This document shows, piece after piece, positions 41,762 through 49,477 of a DNA stretch of 50,971 nucleotides (position 1 is its first letter; every line of letters starts with the position of its first letter). The DNA comes from Fusicatenibacter sp. GTDB taxonomy: Bacteria; Bacillota; Clostridia; Lachnospirales; Lachnospiraceae. The stretch is from assembly GCA_022766945.1 (NCBI GenBank), contig JALEOU010000091.1, positions 1 to 50,971 of the forward strand. Direction: 5' to 3'. The position numbers and the translations under genes are program-made. The notes beneath the pieces are model-generated. The model was not told the origin of the DNA. It was given only the letters and a program-made list of their open reading frames with translations, and searched no databases.

Positions 41762-42268
41762 ATGGCGAAAGTAGGAATTGTGATGGGCAGTGATTCTGAT
41801 ATGCCGGTTATGAGCAAGGCAGCCGACATTTTGGAGAAGTTTGGAATCGAATATGAGATGAGAATCATCTCCGCACATCGGGAGCCGGACGTATTCTTTG
41901 AGTATGCCAGGACAGCAGAAGAAAAAGGTTTCAAGGTAATCATCGCAGGCGCAGGCATGGCAGCTCATCTGCCGGGTATGTGTGCAGCACTGTTTCCGAT
42001 GCCGGTCATTGGAATTCCCATGCATACGACTTCCCTGGGAGGAAGAGATTCCCTTTATTCTATCGTACAGATGCCAAGCGGTATCCCGGTTGCAACGGTA
42101 GCGATTAACGGCGGAGCAAATGCCGGTCTTCTGGCAGTGAAGATTCTGGCAACTTCCGATCCGGAGCTGCTGAACAAACTGAAAGCATATCAGGAAGAAA
42201 TGAAAGAGCAGGTTGTTGCAAAAGACGAGAAACTTCAGGAAACAGGATACCGGAATTATAATAAATAA
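41762..42268 (+). CDS. purE: 5-(carboxyamino)imidazole ribonucleotide mutase
   Basis: It has 168 residues, normal length. GSDSDMPVM, ISAHREPD, IIAGAGMAAHLPGM and SLYSIVQMPSGIPVATVAI mark a class I-like PurE, which converts N5-CAIR to CAIR. Class I PurE normally needs PurK to make N5-CAIR; no purK is in this cluster, so it must lie elsewhere or CO2 is used directly. ATG 41762 has AAGGAG about 9 bases upstream. First gene of purE-purM-purN-purD. Confidence 0.95.
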   Translation: MAKVGIVMGSDSDMPVMSKAADILEKFGIEYEMRIISAHREPDVFFEYARTAEEKGFKVIIAGAGMAAHLPGMCAALFPMPVIGIPMHTTSLGGRDSLYSIVQMPSGIPVATVAINGGANAGLLAVKILATSDPELLNKLKAYQEEMKEQVVAKDEKLQETGYRNYNK

Positions 42269-42304
42269 ACAGCCAGATCAAGAAGGAATTTACAGGAGGA
42301 TATT

Positions 42305-43330
42305 ATGGATTACAAGAATGCAGGTGTGGATATTGAAGCCGGATACAAATCCGTGGAACTGATGAAAGAGCACGTTAAGAAAACAATGCGCCCGGAAGTA
42401 CTGACTAATCTCGGCGGTTTTTCAGGAGCATTCTCCATGGAAAAATTCAAAGACATGGAGAAACCAACGCTGGTATCCGGAACGGACGGCGTGGGAACTA
42501 AGCTGAAACTGGCTTTTATCATGGACAAGCATGATACAGTTGGTATTGACTGCGTAGCTATGTGTGTAAACGACATCGCATGTGCAGGCGGCGAGCCACT
42601 GTTTTTCCTGGACTATATTGCCTGCGGAAAGAATGTTCCGGAGAAAATCGCTGATATTGTAAAAGGTGTTGCAGAGGGATGTATTCAGTCAGATGCAGCG
42701 CTGATCGGCGGAGAAACAGCAGAGATGCCTGGCTTTTATCCGGAGGATGAATATGATCTGGCAGGATTTGCAGTAGGTGTGGTGGATGAAAAAGATCTGA
42801 TTACCGGCAAAGATCTGGAGCCCGGAGATGTGTTGATCGGTATGGCATCTTCCGGTGTACACAGCAACGGATTTTCTCTGGTGCGCAAGGTATTTGACAT
42901 GAACAGGGATTCCCTGAATACCTATTACGAAGAGCTGGGAACAACACTTGGAGAGGCTCTGCTTGCTCCCACCAAGATTTATGTGAAAGCGCTCCGTCAG
43001 ATCCGTGAGGCCGGTGTGAAAGTGAAAGCCTGCAGCCATATCACAGGCGGTGGTTTCTACGAGAACGTACCGCGTATGCTCAAGGATAATACCGTGGCAG
43101 TGATTCAGAAAGACAGCTATACAGTTCCGCCGATCTTCCGTCTGATGGCAGAAAAAGGAAATATCGAGGAACACATGATGTACAATACATACAATATGGG
43201 TATCGGTATGGTACTTGCAGTGAATCCGGAAGATGTGGATACTGCTCTCAAGGCAATCAAAGCAGCCGGAGAGACCCCGTATGTAATCGGTCATATTGAG
43301 GCCGGAGAAAAAGGAGTTGTGTTATGCTAA
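42305..43330 (+). CDS. purM: Phosphoribosylformylglycinamidine cyclo-ligase (AIR synthetase)
   Basis: It has 341 residues. Characteristic stretches: [52 protein letters not shown] and [14 protein letters not shown]. It uses ATP to close FGAM to aminoimidazole ribotide, the step before PurE. AGGAGG precedes the ATG. Its last 7 bases overlap the purN start, so the genes are coupled. Confidence 0.97.
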   Translation: MDYKNAGVDIEAGYKSVELMKEHVKKTMRPEVLTNLGGFSGAFSMEKFKDMEKPTLVSGTDGVGTKLKLAFIMDKHDTVGIDCVAMCVNDIACAGGEPLFFLDYIACGKNVPEKIADIVKGVAEGCIQSDAALIGGETAEMPGFYPEDEYDLAGFAVGVVDEKDLITGKDLEPGDVLIGMASSGVHSNGFSLVRKVFDMNRDSLNTYYEELGTTLGEALLAPTKIYVKALRQIREAGVKVKACSHITGGGFYENVPRMLKDNTVAVIQKDSYTVPPIFRLMAEKGNIEEHMMYNTYNMGIGMVLAVNPEDVDTALKAIKAAGETPYVIGHIEAGEKGVVLC

Positions 43331-43950
43331 AACTGGCAGTGCTGGTTTCCGGAGGCGGTACAAACCTCCAGGCCATTATGGATGCCATGGATGACGGGAA
43401 AATTACCAATGCATCCATTTCTGTTGTGATCAGCAATAATGCAGGGGCTTATGCGCTGGAGCGGGCCAAGAAGAAAGGCATTGAAGCCATCTGTATCTCC
43501 CCGAAGAACTATGATACAAGAGAGGAATTTAACCGGGCATTGTTAGCCTGCCTGCAGTCTCATGAAGTGGATCTGGTTGTTCTGGCAGGCTGCCTGGTAG
43601 TGATTCCGCAGATGATTGTAGATGCATATCCGAACCGGATCATCAATATCCATCCGGCCCTGATTCCTTCCTTCTGCGGAACAGGTTACTATGGACTGAA
43701 GGTTCATGAGGGTGTTCTGGAAAGAGGAGTCAAGGTAACCGGTGCAACGGTACACTTCGTGGATGGGGGAACCGATACCGGCCCGATTATTCTGCAGAAA
43801 GCTGTGGAAGTGAAGGAAGGGGATACCCCAAAGATTTTGCAGCAGCGTGTAATGGAAGAAGCAGAGTGGATTATTATGCCAAAGGCCATTGATCTGATTG
43901 CAAACGGAAAAGTTACGGTGGAAGACGGACACGTGAGGATAAAGGAGTAA
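43324..43950 (+). CDS. purN: Phosphoribosylglycinamide formyltransferase
   Basis: It has 208 residues. [17 protein letters not shown] is the phosphate-binding start, and [11 protein letters not shown] plus the [13 protein letters not shown] block hold the catalytic Asn-His-Asp group. It transfers formyl from 10-formyltetrahydrofolate to GAR. The residues before HPALIPSF read FCGTGYYG after it, where many homologues have G-hypervariable sequence, so nothing is missing. ATG 43324 lies within the end of purM. Confidence 0.96.
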   Translation: MLKLAVLVSGGGTNLQAIMDAMDDGKITNASISVVISNNAGAYALERAKKKGIEAICISPKNYDTREEFNRALLACLQSHEVDLVVLAGCLVVIPQMIVDAYPNRIINIHPALIPSFCGTGYYGLKVHEGVLERGVKVTGATVHFVDGGTDTGPIILQKAVEVKEGDTPKILQQRVMEEAEWIIMPKAIDLIANGKVTVEDGHVRIKE

Positions 43951-43956
43951 AGACCT

Positions 43957-45228
43957 ATGAAAGTACTGATTGTTGGCAGCGGCGGAAGAGAGCATGCGAT
44001 CGCCTGGAAAGTAGCACAGAGCCCGAAGGTAGATAAGATCTACTGTGCACCTGGCAATGCAGGAATCGCAGAATATGCAGAGTGTGTGAATATCGGAGCG
44101 ATGGATTTTGACGCTCTTGTTGCATTTGCAAAGGAAAAAGAAATTGATCTGACTGTGATTGGTATGGATGATCCGCTGGTTGGCGGTGTTGTGGATGCGT
44201 TTGAGGCAGCAGGGCTGCGTGTATTTGGACCAAGAAAAAATGCGGCGATCCTGGAAGGCTCCAAAGCCTTTTCCAAAGATCTGATGAAAAAATATCAGAT
44301 TCCAACGGCTGCGTATGAGACCTTCAGCGATCCGGATGCAGCATTGGAATATCTGAAAACGGCGAAATTCCCCATCGTTCTGAAAGCGGATGGACTGGCA
44401 CTTGGAAAGGGTGTTCTGATTTGCAACACCCTGGAGGAAGCTGCGGATGGCGTCAAAACCATCATGCTTGATAAGAAATTCGGCAGTGCAGGAAATGAAA
44501 TGGTAATCGAGGAATTCATGACCGGACGCGAGGTATCGGTTCTCTCCTTTGTGGATGGAAAGACAATTAAAACCATGAGTTCTGCTCAGGATCACAAACG
44601 TGCAGGCGATGGAGATACCGGACTGAATACCGGAGGAATGGGCAATTTCTCTCCGAGTCCGTTTTATACCAGAGAGATTGACGAATTCTGCCAGAAATAT
44701 ATTTACCAGCCAACTGTAGATGCAATGGCTGCAGAGGGGCGTCCTTTTAAAGGAGTGATTTTCTTTGGACTGATGCTGACTACGGATGGTCCAAAGGTAC
44801 TGGAGTATAACGCGCGGTTTGGTGATCCGGAAGCTCAGGTTGTGCTGCCGAGAATGAAGACGGACATCATTGATGTCTTTGAGGCATGTATCGACGGAAC
44901 GCTGGATCAGGTAGATCTGCAGTTTGCGGACAATGCCTGTGTATGCGTTGTCCTGGCTTCGAACGGTTATCCGGTAGCTTATGAGAAGGGATTCCCGATC
45001 AAAGGATTGGAGACTTTCCGTGAGCATGAAGGCTATTACTGTTTCCATGCCGGAACGAAATTCAAAGACGGAGAGATCGTCACAAACGGAGGACGTGTTC
45101 TTGGTATTACTGCGCTTGGAAACAGCCTGAAAGAAGCAAGAGCCAATGCTTATCAGGCGGTTGACTGGGTGGAATTCGATAATAAATATTATCGGCATGA
45201 TATCGGCAAGGCAATCGATGAAGCGTAA
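43957..45228 (+). CDS. purD: Phosphoribosylamine-glycine ligase
   Basis: It has 423 residues, ATP-grasp fold. MKVLIVGSGGREHAIAWKV is the start, FPIVLKADGLALGKGVLIC the ATP-binding loop, and VLEYNARFGDPEAQVVLPRM the metal-binding end of the grasp. It makes GAR from phosphoribosylamine and glycine. Last gene of the pur unit, 6 bases after purN, followed by two terminators. Confidence 0.97.
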   Translation: MKVLIVGSGGREHAIAWKVAQSPKVDKIYCAPGNAGIAEYAECVNIGAMDFDALVAFAKEKEIDLTVIGMDDPLVGGVVDAFEAAGLRVFGPRKNAAILEGSKAFSKDLMKKYQIPTAAYETFSDPDAALEYLKTAKFPIVLKADGLALGKGVLICNTLEEAADGVKTIMLDKKFGSAGNEMVIEEFMTGREVSVLSFVDGKTIKTMSSAQDHKRAGDGDTGLNTGGMGNFSPSPFYTREIDEFCQKYIYQPTVDAMAAEGRPFKGVIFFGLMLTTDGPKVLEYNARFGDPEAQVVLPRMKTDIIDVFEACIDGTLDQVDLQFADNACVCVVLASNGYPVAYEKGFPIKGLETFREHEGYYCFHAGTKFKDGEIVTNGGRVLGITALGNSLKEARANAYQAVDWVEFDNKYYRHDIGKAIDEA

Positions 45229-45271
45229 AGCATCATTGCCCTGGTGAAAGAACGAAGAAACCATACGGATT

Positions 45272-45321
45272 TTCTGCGCCGCTGCAGTTCCATTTTAGAA
45301 CTGCAGCGGCGCAGAATTTTT
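45272..45321 (+). terminator. Strong terminator after purD
   Basis: A perfect 19-base stem (45272-45290 with 45298-45316, core CTGCGCCGCTGCAG) with a 7-base loop, followed by ATTTTT. Confidence 0.95.
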
Positions 45322-45339
45322 GCTGCTCTTTTTGAGAGG

Positions 45340-45362
45340 AAAAGGTCCATAGGACCTTTTTT
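45340..45362. terminator. Second, tandem terminator hairpin
   Basis: AAAAGGTCC, loop ATA, GGACCTTTT, then TT. It can act on both strands; on the minus strand it lies 74 bases past the stop of the SOD-like gene. Confidence 0.8.
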
Positions 45363-45435
45363 GTGTTTCCATAAAAGATGAATGAAAAGAGCGGTCAAGG
45401 TATAAAATGGTAATAGAGATCTTACTCATTCGTTA

Positions 45436-45930
45436 TTAGGGCTGCATAGGACCGATCACTCCGCAGGCGATTTTTTCACCGGAATCACCGGAGGGCTGTG
45501 TGGTAAAGTCATCCCGTTTGGCGTGGATGATAATCGATTTTCCTATAAGATCATCCAGTTGGGCACGGTTATCGTAAAAAGCCATCCAGGCATATCCCTG
45601 ATTGGCAAGAAGGGGAGGGAGATCTCCTGCGTGATAGGGATGGCTGGTGTTTCCCGGGTTATAATGCATGCCTGATGCGGAAAAATCATCGGAGCAATCG
45701 CCGTTTTCATGAATGTGAAAGCCGTGAAATCCATTGGAGAAACCGCCCGTCTCTTCGGGAAGTCCCATCACCTCCGCCTCAAAGAGGATACCGCCGTAAG
45801 GGGTCTGATAGCATTTGAGCATTCCGTAGAGATTGGGATAGCGCTCCAGACCGCGAATCCATGCAAAAGCATCCGGATCGGATCGTTTCTGTAAGCTGAC
45901 AAAGGAAAGGGGCTGTGTTGTCAAATTCAA
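45436..45930 (-). CDS. Cu/Zn superoxide dismutase-like protein, cytoplasmic
   Basis: It has 164 residues. The metal set is complete: copper-site histidines H72, H74 (HGFHIHENGDC), bridging H89 (MHYNP), H136 (IHAKRDD), and zinc ligands H97, H100, D103 (SHPYHAGDLPP). The disulfide cysteines C79 and C156 are kept. Two features are unusual: the zinc subloop between H97 and H100 is very short, and the active-site arginine (human R143) is lysine, K153 in GDSGEKIACGVIG. No signal peptide is present, whereas most bacterial SodC are exported. The start is TTG 45930, with GGAGG 8 bases upstream. Monocistronic. Confidence 0.85.
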   Translation of the reverse strand: MNLTTQPLSFVSLQKRSDPDAFAWIRGLERYPNLYGMLKCYQTPYGGILFEAEVMGLPEETGGFSNGFHGFHIHENGDCSDDFSASGMHYNPGNTSHPYHAGDLPPLLANQGYAWMAFYDNRAQLDDLIGKSIIIHAKRDDFTTQPSGDSGEKIACGVIGPMQP

Positions 45931-46190
45931 TGTTCCTGCCTCCGCAAAAGAGAATTGTGATTATTTTTCATCCTATTTCGTTTCTCTTAGGATTATGTGT
46001 GTTTTTTGGCAAATAGGTGAATTATCGTCAAATCAGATACAGCATGTATAGAAGGAAAGAATCCGGTCAGAATAAACATAGCATCTTTTTATGGGGAGCG
46101 GCTTTTGGGGACAGGAGGAAAACTGGGGATGCTGTCCGAGGTGATTTGGCGAATATTGGAATAGTAACAGTTTCGGAAGGAGAGTAGGGG

Positions 46191-46376
46191 ATGATTTGTG
46201 CTATCATTGGAATTGTAAGTGTAATGCTTCTTGTTCTGTGGTCTCTTTGCAGCGTTGGCAGCAAAGAAAAAGAACTGGAAGATCTGGAGCAGGAGGAATA
46301 TCTGAAACAATGGGCGAAGCAGCGCAGCTGCAGAAAAGAACAGAGAGTGAAAAGACATGACAGACTGCAGAAATAG
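46191..46376 (+). CDS. Small single-pass membrane protein, unknown function
   Basis: It has 61 residues: a membrane helix at the very N-terminus (MICAIIGIVSVMLLVLWSL) followed by a charged, probably cytoplasmic helix (KEKELEDLEQEEYLKQWAKQ). GGAAGGAGAG lies before ATG 46191. The 260 bases upstream hold no other gene. I recall similar short proteins in related bacteria without function. Confidence 0.68.
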   Translation: MICAIIGIVSVMLLVLWSLCSVGSKEKELEDLEQEEYLKQWAKQRSCRKEQRVKRHDRLQK

Positions 46377-46449
46377 TCCTGATCAGAACGGGTATATTAT
46401 CTGTTGTTTCTATTGTAGAAAATTTTTTGAATTTTTTTCAAATTTGCTG

Positions 46450-46479
46450 TTGACAAATTGTGTCGGTTGATGGTATACT
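46450..46479 (+). promoter_or_regulatory. Promoter of the tRNA-Val/tRNA-Met pair
   Basis: TTGACA (46450-46455) and TATACT (46474-46479) with an 18-base spacer. The first tRNA starts 52 bases past the -10 box. Confidence 0.8.
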
Positions 46480-46531
46480 TACGAAGTCGGTTGGTGATAC
46501 AGATAAAAACACCGAAGACAACACACAATAT

Positions 46532-46604
46532 GGGGTCTTAGCTCAGCTGGGAGAGCATCTGCCTTACAAGCAGAGGGTCATAGGTTCGAGCCCTATAGGC
46601 CCCA
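46532..46604 (+). tRNA. tRNA-Val (anticodon UAC)
   Basis: A 73-base cloverleaf. GGGGTCT (46532-46538) pairs with AGGCCCC (46597-46603); discriminator A604 position. The anticodon loop CTTACAA gives TAC, reading GUA and other Val codons. T-arm GGTTCGAGCCC is present. CCA is not encoded. This is the tRNA predicted to be sensed by the ilvBN T-box in this window. Confidence 0.97.
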
Positions 46605-46634
46605 TACTTATGGAATTGTGCGAATTGTATACAT

Positions 46635-46708
46635 GGCGAGATAGCTCAGTTGGCTAGAGCATGCGGTTCATACCCGCAGTGTCGAGGGTTCGAATCCCCC
46701 TCTCGCTA
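46635..46708 (+). tRNA. tRNA-Met (anticodon CAU), elongator type
   Basis: A 74-base cloverleaf. GGCGAGA (46635-46641) pairs with TCTCGCT (46701-46707) with a G-U first pair; discriminator A. Anticodon loop TTCATAC gives CAT. The acceptor lacks the initiator-type unpaired C1-A72 and the GGG/CCC anticodon stem, and differs from Ile2-type tRNAs. CCA is not encoded. Confidence 0.94.
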
Positions 46709-46716
46709 CTTGGCAG

Positions 46717-46758
46717 AGTCCGAAAAACCTATTATTTATCAGGTTTTCGGGCTTTTTG
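46717..46758 (+). terminator. Terminator after the tRNA pair
   Basis: AGTCCGAAAAACCT (46717-46730) pairs with AGGTTTTCGGGCT (46741-46753), followed by TTTTTGTTTT. Confidence 0.9.
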
Positions 46759-46808
46759 TTTTACTGCTCTTGGATGAATTCGTATCCCCAAAGAAGGAGT
46801 GTCAGAGA

Positions 46809-47402
46809 ATGTACGATCGGTTTTTAAATAACTTTACGGACTTCATTTTTGTGGAACATGAGCCAAAAGAGGCCGATATTATTTTTATCCCGGGAAACGG
46901 CTTTCCGCAAATGGCACTGGAGGCGGCAAAACTCTGGAAAGAAGGATATGCAAAGTGGATCCTTCCGTCTGGCCGTTACAGCACACTCGTTGGCCATTTT
47001 TCCGGGGTTATGGCTATGCAGGAACGTTTCAGCAATAATTACAGAACGGAATGGGAGTTTCTCCATGAAGTGCTCCGCTCTGAGGGAGTGCCGGATGAAG
47101 TGATTCTCAGGGAAGAACAGGCAACTTATACCTATGAAAATGCGCTGATGTCGAAAAAGGTAACCGATGAAAAAGGACTCGAGATTCATCAGGCCATCAT
47201 CTGCTGCAAAAGTCACCATGCAAGAAGATGTCAGATGTATTATCAGCTGGTTTATCCGGATGCTGAGCTGCTCATATGTCCAAGTGATGCAGAAGTGAGC
47301 AGAGAAAACTGGCACACAACTGCGGAGGGAATTGATCTGGTTCTAGGAGAGATCGAACGATGCGGAGGACAGTTTCATAAAATCCTGAGGGATCTGAAGT
47401 AA
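46809..47402 (+). CDS. YdcF/DUF218 family protein
   Basis: It has 197 residues, one DUF218 domain with a Rossmann-like core. The opening strand ADIIFIPGNGFPQMALEAAKLW, SGRYSTLVGHFSGVM, the central EEQATYTYENALMSKKV (matching the ExxSxxTxENa family motif) and SHHARRCQMYYQLVYP are all conserved. Relatives include E. coli YdcF and SanA, which affect the envelope; here there is no membrane helix, so it is cytoplasmic. ATG 46809 follows AAGGAG by 9 bases; the frame reaching back to 46650 runs through tRNA-Met and is spurious. A half fold-back repeat starts 10 bases after the stop. Confidence 0.87.
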   Translation: MYDRFLNNFTDFIFVEHEPKEADIIFIPGNGFPQMALEAAKLWKEGYAKWILPSGRYSTLVGHFSGVMAMQERFSNNYRTEWEFLHEVLRSEGVPDEVILREEQATYTYENALMSKKVTDEKGLEIHQAIICCKSHHARRCQMYYQLVYPDAELLICPSDAEVSRENWHTTAEGIDLVLGEIERCGGQFHKILRDLK

Positions 47403-47412
47403 CACACAGTAT

Positions 47413-47484
47413 TACTGTTCAGAGGTCACAAGAAACAGCTGTGCAAAAATAGAATCTCGAAAGCAGACCCTTGAAAAACGCCGG
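47413..47484 (+). repeat. Half copy of the fold-back element of 21850-22043
   Basis: These 72 bases match the reverse complement of 21972-22043 at 68 positions by direct comparison, starting with the terminal TACTGTTCAGA and ending ACGCCGG. The second arm and the opposite end TCTGAACAGTA are missing. A small hairpin CGG-TCCTGAGTAA-CCG follows directly. As at htpG, it begins just after a stop codon and in the same orientation relative to the upstream gene. Confidence 0.85.
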
Positions 47485-47544
47485 TCCTGAGTAACCGAAA
47501 GAGAGATAAAATTCACAGAAATTGTGGTAAAATTACAAAGCTTA

Positions 47545-47708
47545 TGGTATACTATTTGTAACTTGACTGACAGCTGTCTGCAGAAGTCGGGTGCAAGGCT
47601 TTTGACGCGGACGGTGATCAGAGGTTGATATTGAGCGCAGCGGCTTACTTAAGCAAGAAAATTGGGGGTAGCACTGCAACAAATTAATAGTAAAGGTTGG
47701 TGGCGTAT
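47545..47708 (+). promoter_or_regulatory. Extended -10 promoter and about 150-base structured leader
   Basis: TGGTATACT (47545-47553) is an extended -10 box with no good -35. The leader contains the palindrome GACAGCTGTC, an outer GACT/AGTC pair, the stem GCTTA-CT-TAAGC near 47645 and a possible GCAG/CTGC closing pair, with a purine-rich GGGGGTAGC before the gene. It matches no riboswitch class I can name. It might be a cis-regulatory RNA, or an independent small RNA. Confidence 0.5.
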
Positions 47709-47939
47709 ATGAATAAGATTGATGAAGTGCTGGAAATCCTGAGAAAGAGAGAAAGAGAAAGCGAAAGTCCCAAGAACGTCCTTTTGTGGGTTCTGGCAAT
47801 TGTCGGTGCAGTGGCAGCGGTTGCCGGAATTGCTTATGCTGTATATCGTATAGTGACCCCGGATTATCTGGAAGATTTCGAAGATGATTTTGATGATGAT
47901 TTCGATGATTACTTCGAAGATGAGGATGAAGAGAAGTAA
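47709..47939 (+). CDS. Small membrane protein with very acidic tail, unknown function
   Basis: It has 76 residues: an N-terminal charged helix (NKIDEVLEILRKRERESES), a membrane helix at about 28-48 (LLWVLAIVGAVAAVAGIAYAV) and a tail made almost only of D, E, F and Y (DFEDDFDDDFDDYFEDEDEE). ATG 47709 has a GGTTGGTGG region in place of a strong ribosome site; an in-frame TTG lies at 47697. The tail resembles that of the YtxH-like protein at 5122-5598 in charge only. A terminator follows. I do not recognise a family. Confidence 0.72.
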   Translation: MNKIDEVLEILRKRERESESPKNVLLWVLAIVGAVAAVAGIAYAVYRIVTPDYLEDFEDDFDDDFDDYFEDEDEEK

Positions 47940-47953
47940 GAAAACGAATAAAG

Positions 47954-47991
47954 GCTCCGGTGCAGAATATTCTCGTGCCGGAGCTTTTTTT
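47954..47991 (+). terminator. Terminator after the acidic-tailed protein gene
   Basis: GCTCCGG (47954-47960) and CCGGAGC (47978-47984), extended inward by GCA-type pairs, followed by seven T. Confidence 0.87.
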
Positions 47992-48061
47992 GGATCGGAA
48001 GCAGAGGCAGCCATCCGTAGGAACAGAAGGAAACAGGACGAAGGAGAAGGGTAGGAAATCT

Positions 48062-49423
48062 ATGAAGGCAACCGGGACAATCAAAGATATGACCAGCGGG
48101 AATCCGGCAAAATTGCTGTTTTTCTTTGCAATTCCACTTATGGTGGGTAATCTTTTTCAACAGATGTATTCTATGGTGGATACGATCATTGTCGGACAGG
48201 GCGTGGGTGTCGGCGCACTGGCATCCCTTGGTGCGGCAGACTGGCTGAACTGGCTTTTCCTTGGATTGGCAACAGGTCTTACGCAGGGCTTTGCAATCCT
48301 GTTGTCTCAAAATTATGGAGCCGGAGATGTGGAGCGTCTGAAGAAAACGGTGGGGGTTTCGATTACTCTGACAGCCATTGCCTCCGTTATCTTTGTGTTG
48401 GCGGCAGAAGGATTTACTACTGTATGTCTGGACTGGATGAATACACCGGAAGATATTTACCAGGGTGCGGTACTATATCTGAGAATTATGTTTGCAGGCC
48501 TTCCTGTGATGCTTTTTTATAATCTGGCTGCTTCCATCCTCAGGGCGCTTGGTGACAGCAAATCACCGCTTTATGCGATGATCCTGGCGGCGCTGATCAA
48601 TATTGGACTGGATCTGCTGTTTGTGCTGGTGTTCCGATGGGGGATCGCCGGAGCAGCAGTGGCGACGGTGGCTGCCCAGACAGTTTCTTTGCTTTACTGT
48701 CTGGCAGTGATGAAACGTATTGATATACTGAGATTAAGCAGTGAGGATTTTTACCCGGAAAAGCACATGGCAATCCAGCTGCTGAAACTTGGTATGCCTG
48801 TCATGTTTCAGAATATTGTAATCAGTGTCGGTGGTATGGTGGTACAGTCGGTGATCAATCAGTTTGGTTTTCTGTTTGTGGCAGGGTTTACCGCGACAAA
48901 CAAACTGTATGGATTGCTTGAAATGGCAGCAATTTCTTTTGGTTATGCGATGACAACGTATACCGGTCAGAATCTAGGTGCAGGGAAACTGGACCGGATA
49001 CAGCAAGGGATGAAAAGTGCTGCTGTGATGGCTTTTGGTACCTCGATTGTTGTCTCGATCCTGATGCTGGTACTGGGAAGGCCGATTCTTGGTCTGTTTG
49101 TGTCCGGCGATCCCTCCCAGACAGAACAGGTACTGGATATCGCATATCATTACCTGAAAGTGATGAGTTATTTTCTTGTAATCCTCTATGCACTCCATAT
49201 TTACCGCTGCGCCCTGCAGGGGCTGGGAGATACGGTAACACCGATGGTATCCGGAATTGCGGAATTTACCATGCGTGTGACAGCAGCACTGCTGCTGCCC
49301 CGCCTGATTGGTCAGAACGGAATCTTCTATGCGGAAATCATGGCGTGGACCGGAGCGGCAGTGATTCTGGTCAGTGCCTACTATCTTGAGATGCATAGAT
49401 TAACGACAGAAAGAGAAAAATAG
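48062..49423 (+). CDS. MATE family efflux transporter
   Basis: It has 453 residues, about twelve helices in two halves. The start GNPAKLLFFFAIPLMVGNLFQQ and MYSMVDTIIVGQGVG are typical of the DinF/NorM-like MATE branch common in Clostridia; the second half repeats the pattern (KLGMPVMFQNIVISVGGMVV). It is clearly different from the MATE protein at 378-1766. The substrate is unknown. ATG 48062 starts the conserved region, with AAGGAG and a nearer TAGGA upstream; the frame extending to 47960 crosses a terminator. rlmD follows after 54 bases. Confidence 0.93.
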   Translation: MKATGTIKDMTSGNPAKLLFFFAIPLMVGNLFQQMYSMVDTIIVGQGVGVGALASLGAADWLNWLFLGLATGLTQGFAILLSQNYGAGDVERLKKTVGVSITLTAIASVIFVLAAEGFTTVCLDWMNTPEDIYQGAVLYLRIMFAGLPVMLFYNLAASILRALGDSKSPLYAMILAALINIGLDLLFVLVFRWGIAGAAVATVAAQTVSLLYCLAVMKRIDILRLSSEDFYPEKHMAIQLLKLGMPVMFQNIVISVGGMVVQSVINQFGFLFVAGFTATNKLYGLLEMAAISFGYAMTTYTGQNLGAGKLDRIQQGMKSAAVMAFGTSIVVSILMLVLGRPILGLFVSGDPSQTEQVLDIAYHYLKVMSYFLVILYALHIYRCALQGLGDTVTPMVSGIAEFTMRVTAALLLPRLIGQNGIFYAEIMAWTGAAVILVSAYYLEMHRLTTEREK

Positions 49424-49477
49424 TTTGGAATATCACTGCCGGAAGCTTCCGGACAGAGTTGAGATTGGAGAAAAGGA

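Noticed and set aside
41078-42025. Open frame of 315 codons on the minus strand
   Set aside because: It is antisense to the M29 peptidase and purE and crosses the pur promoter; it has low-complexity composition typical of a shadow frame.
43543-45264. Open frame of 573 codons on the minus strand
   Set aside because: It lies antisense to purN and purD, which are unambiguous. The product is rich in His, Ile, Arg and Phe and matches no family; it reflects the codon bias of the sense genes.
46650-46808. N-terminal extension of the DUF218 gene
   Set aside because: The extension runs through tRNA-Met and its terminator. A clear AAGGAG site before ATG 46809 defines the start.
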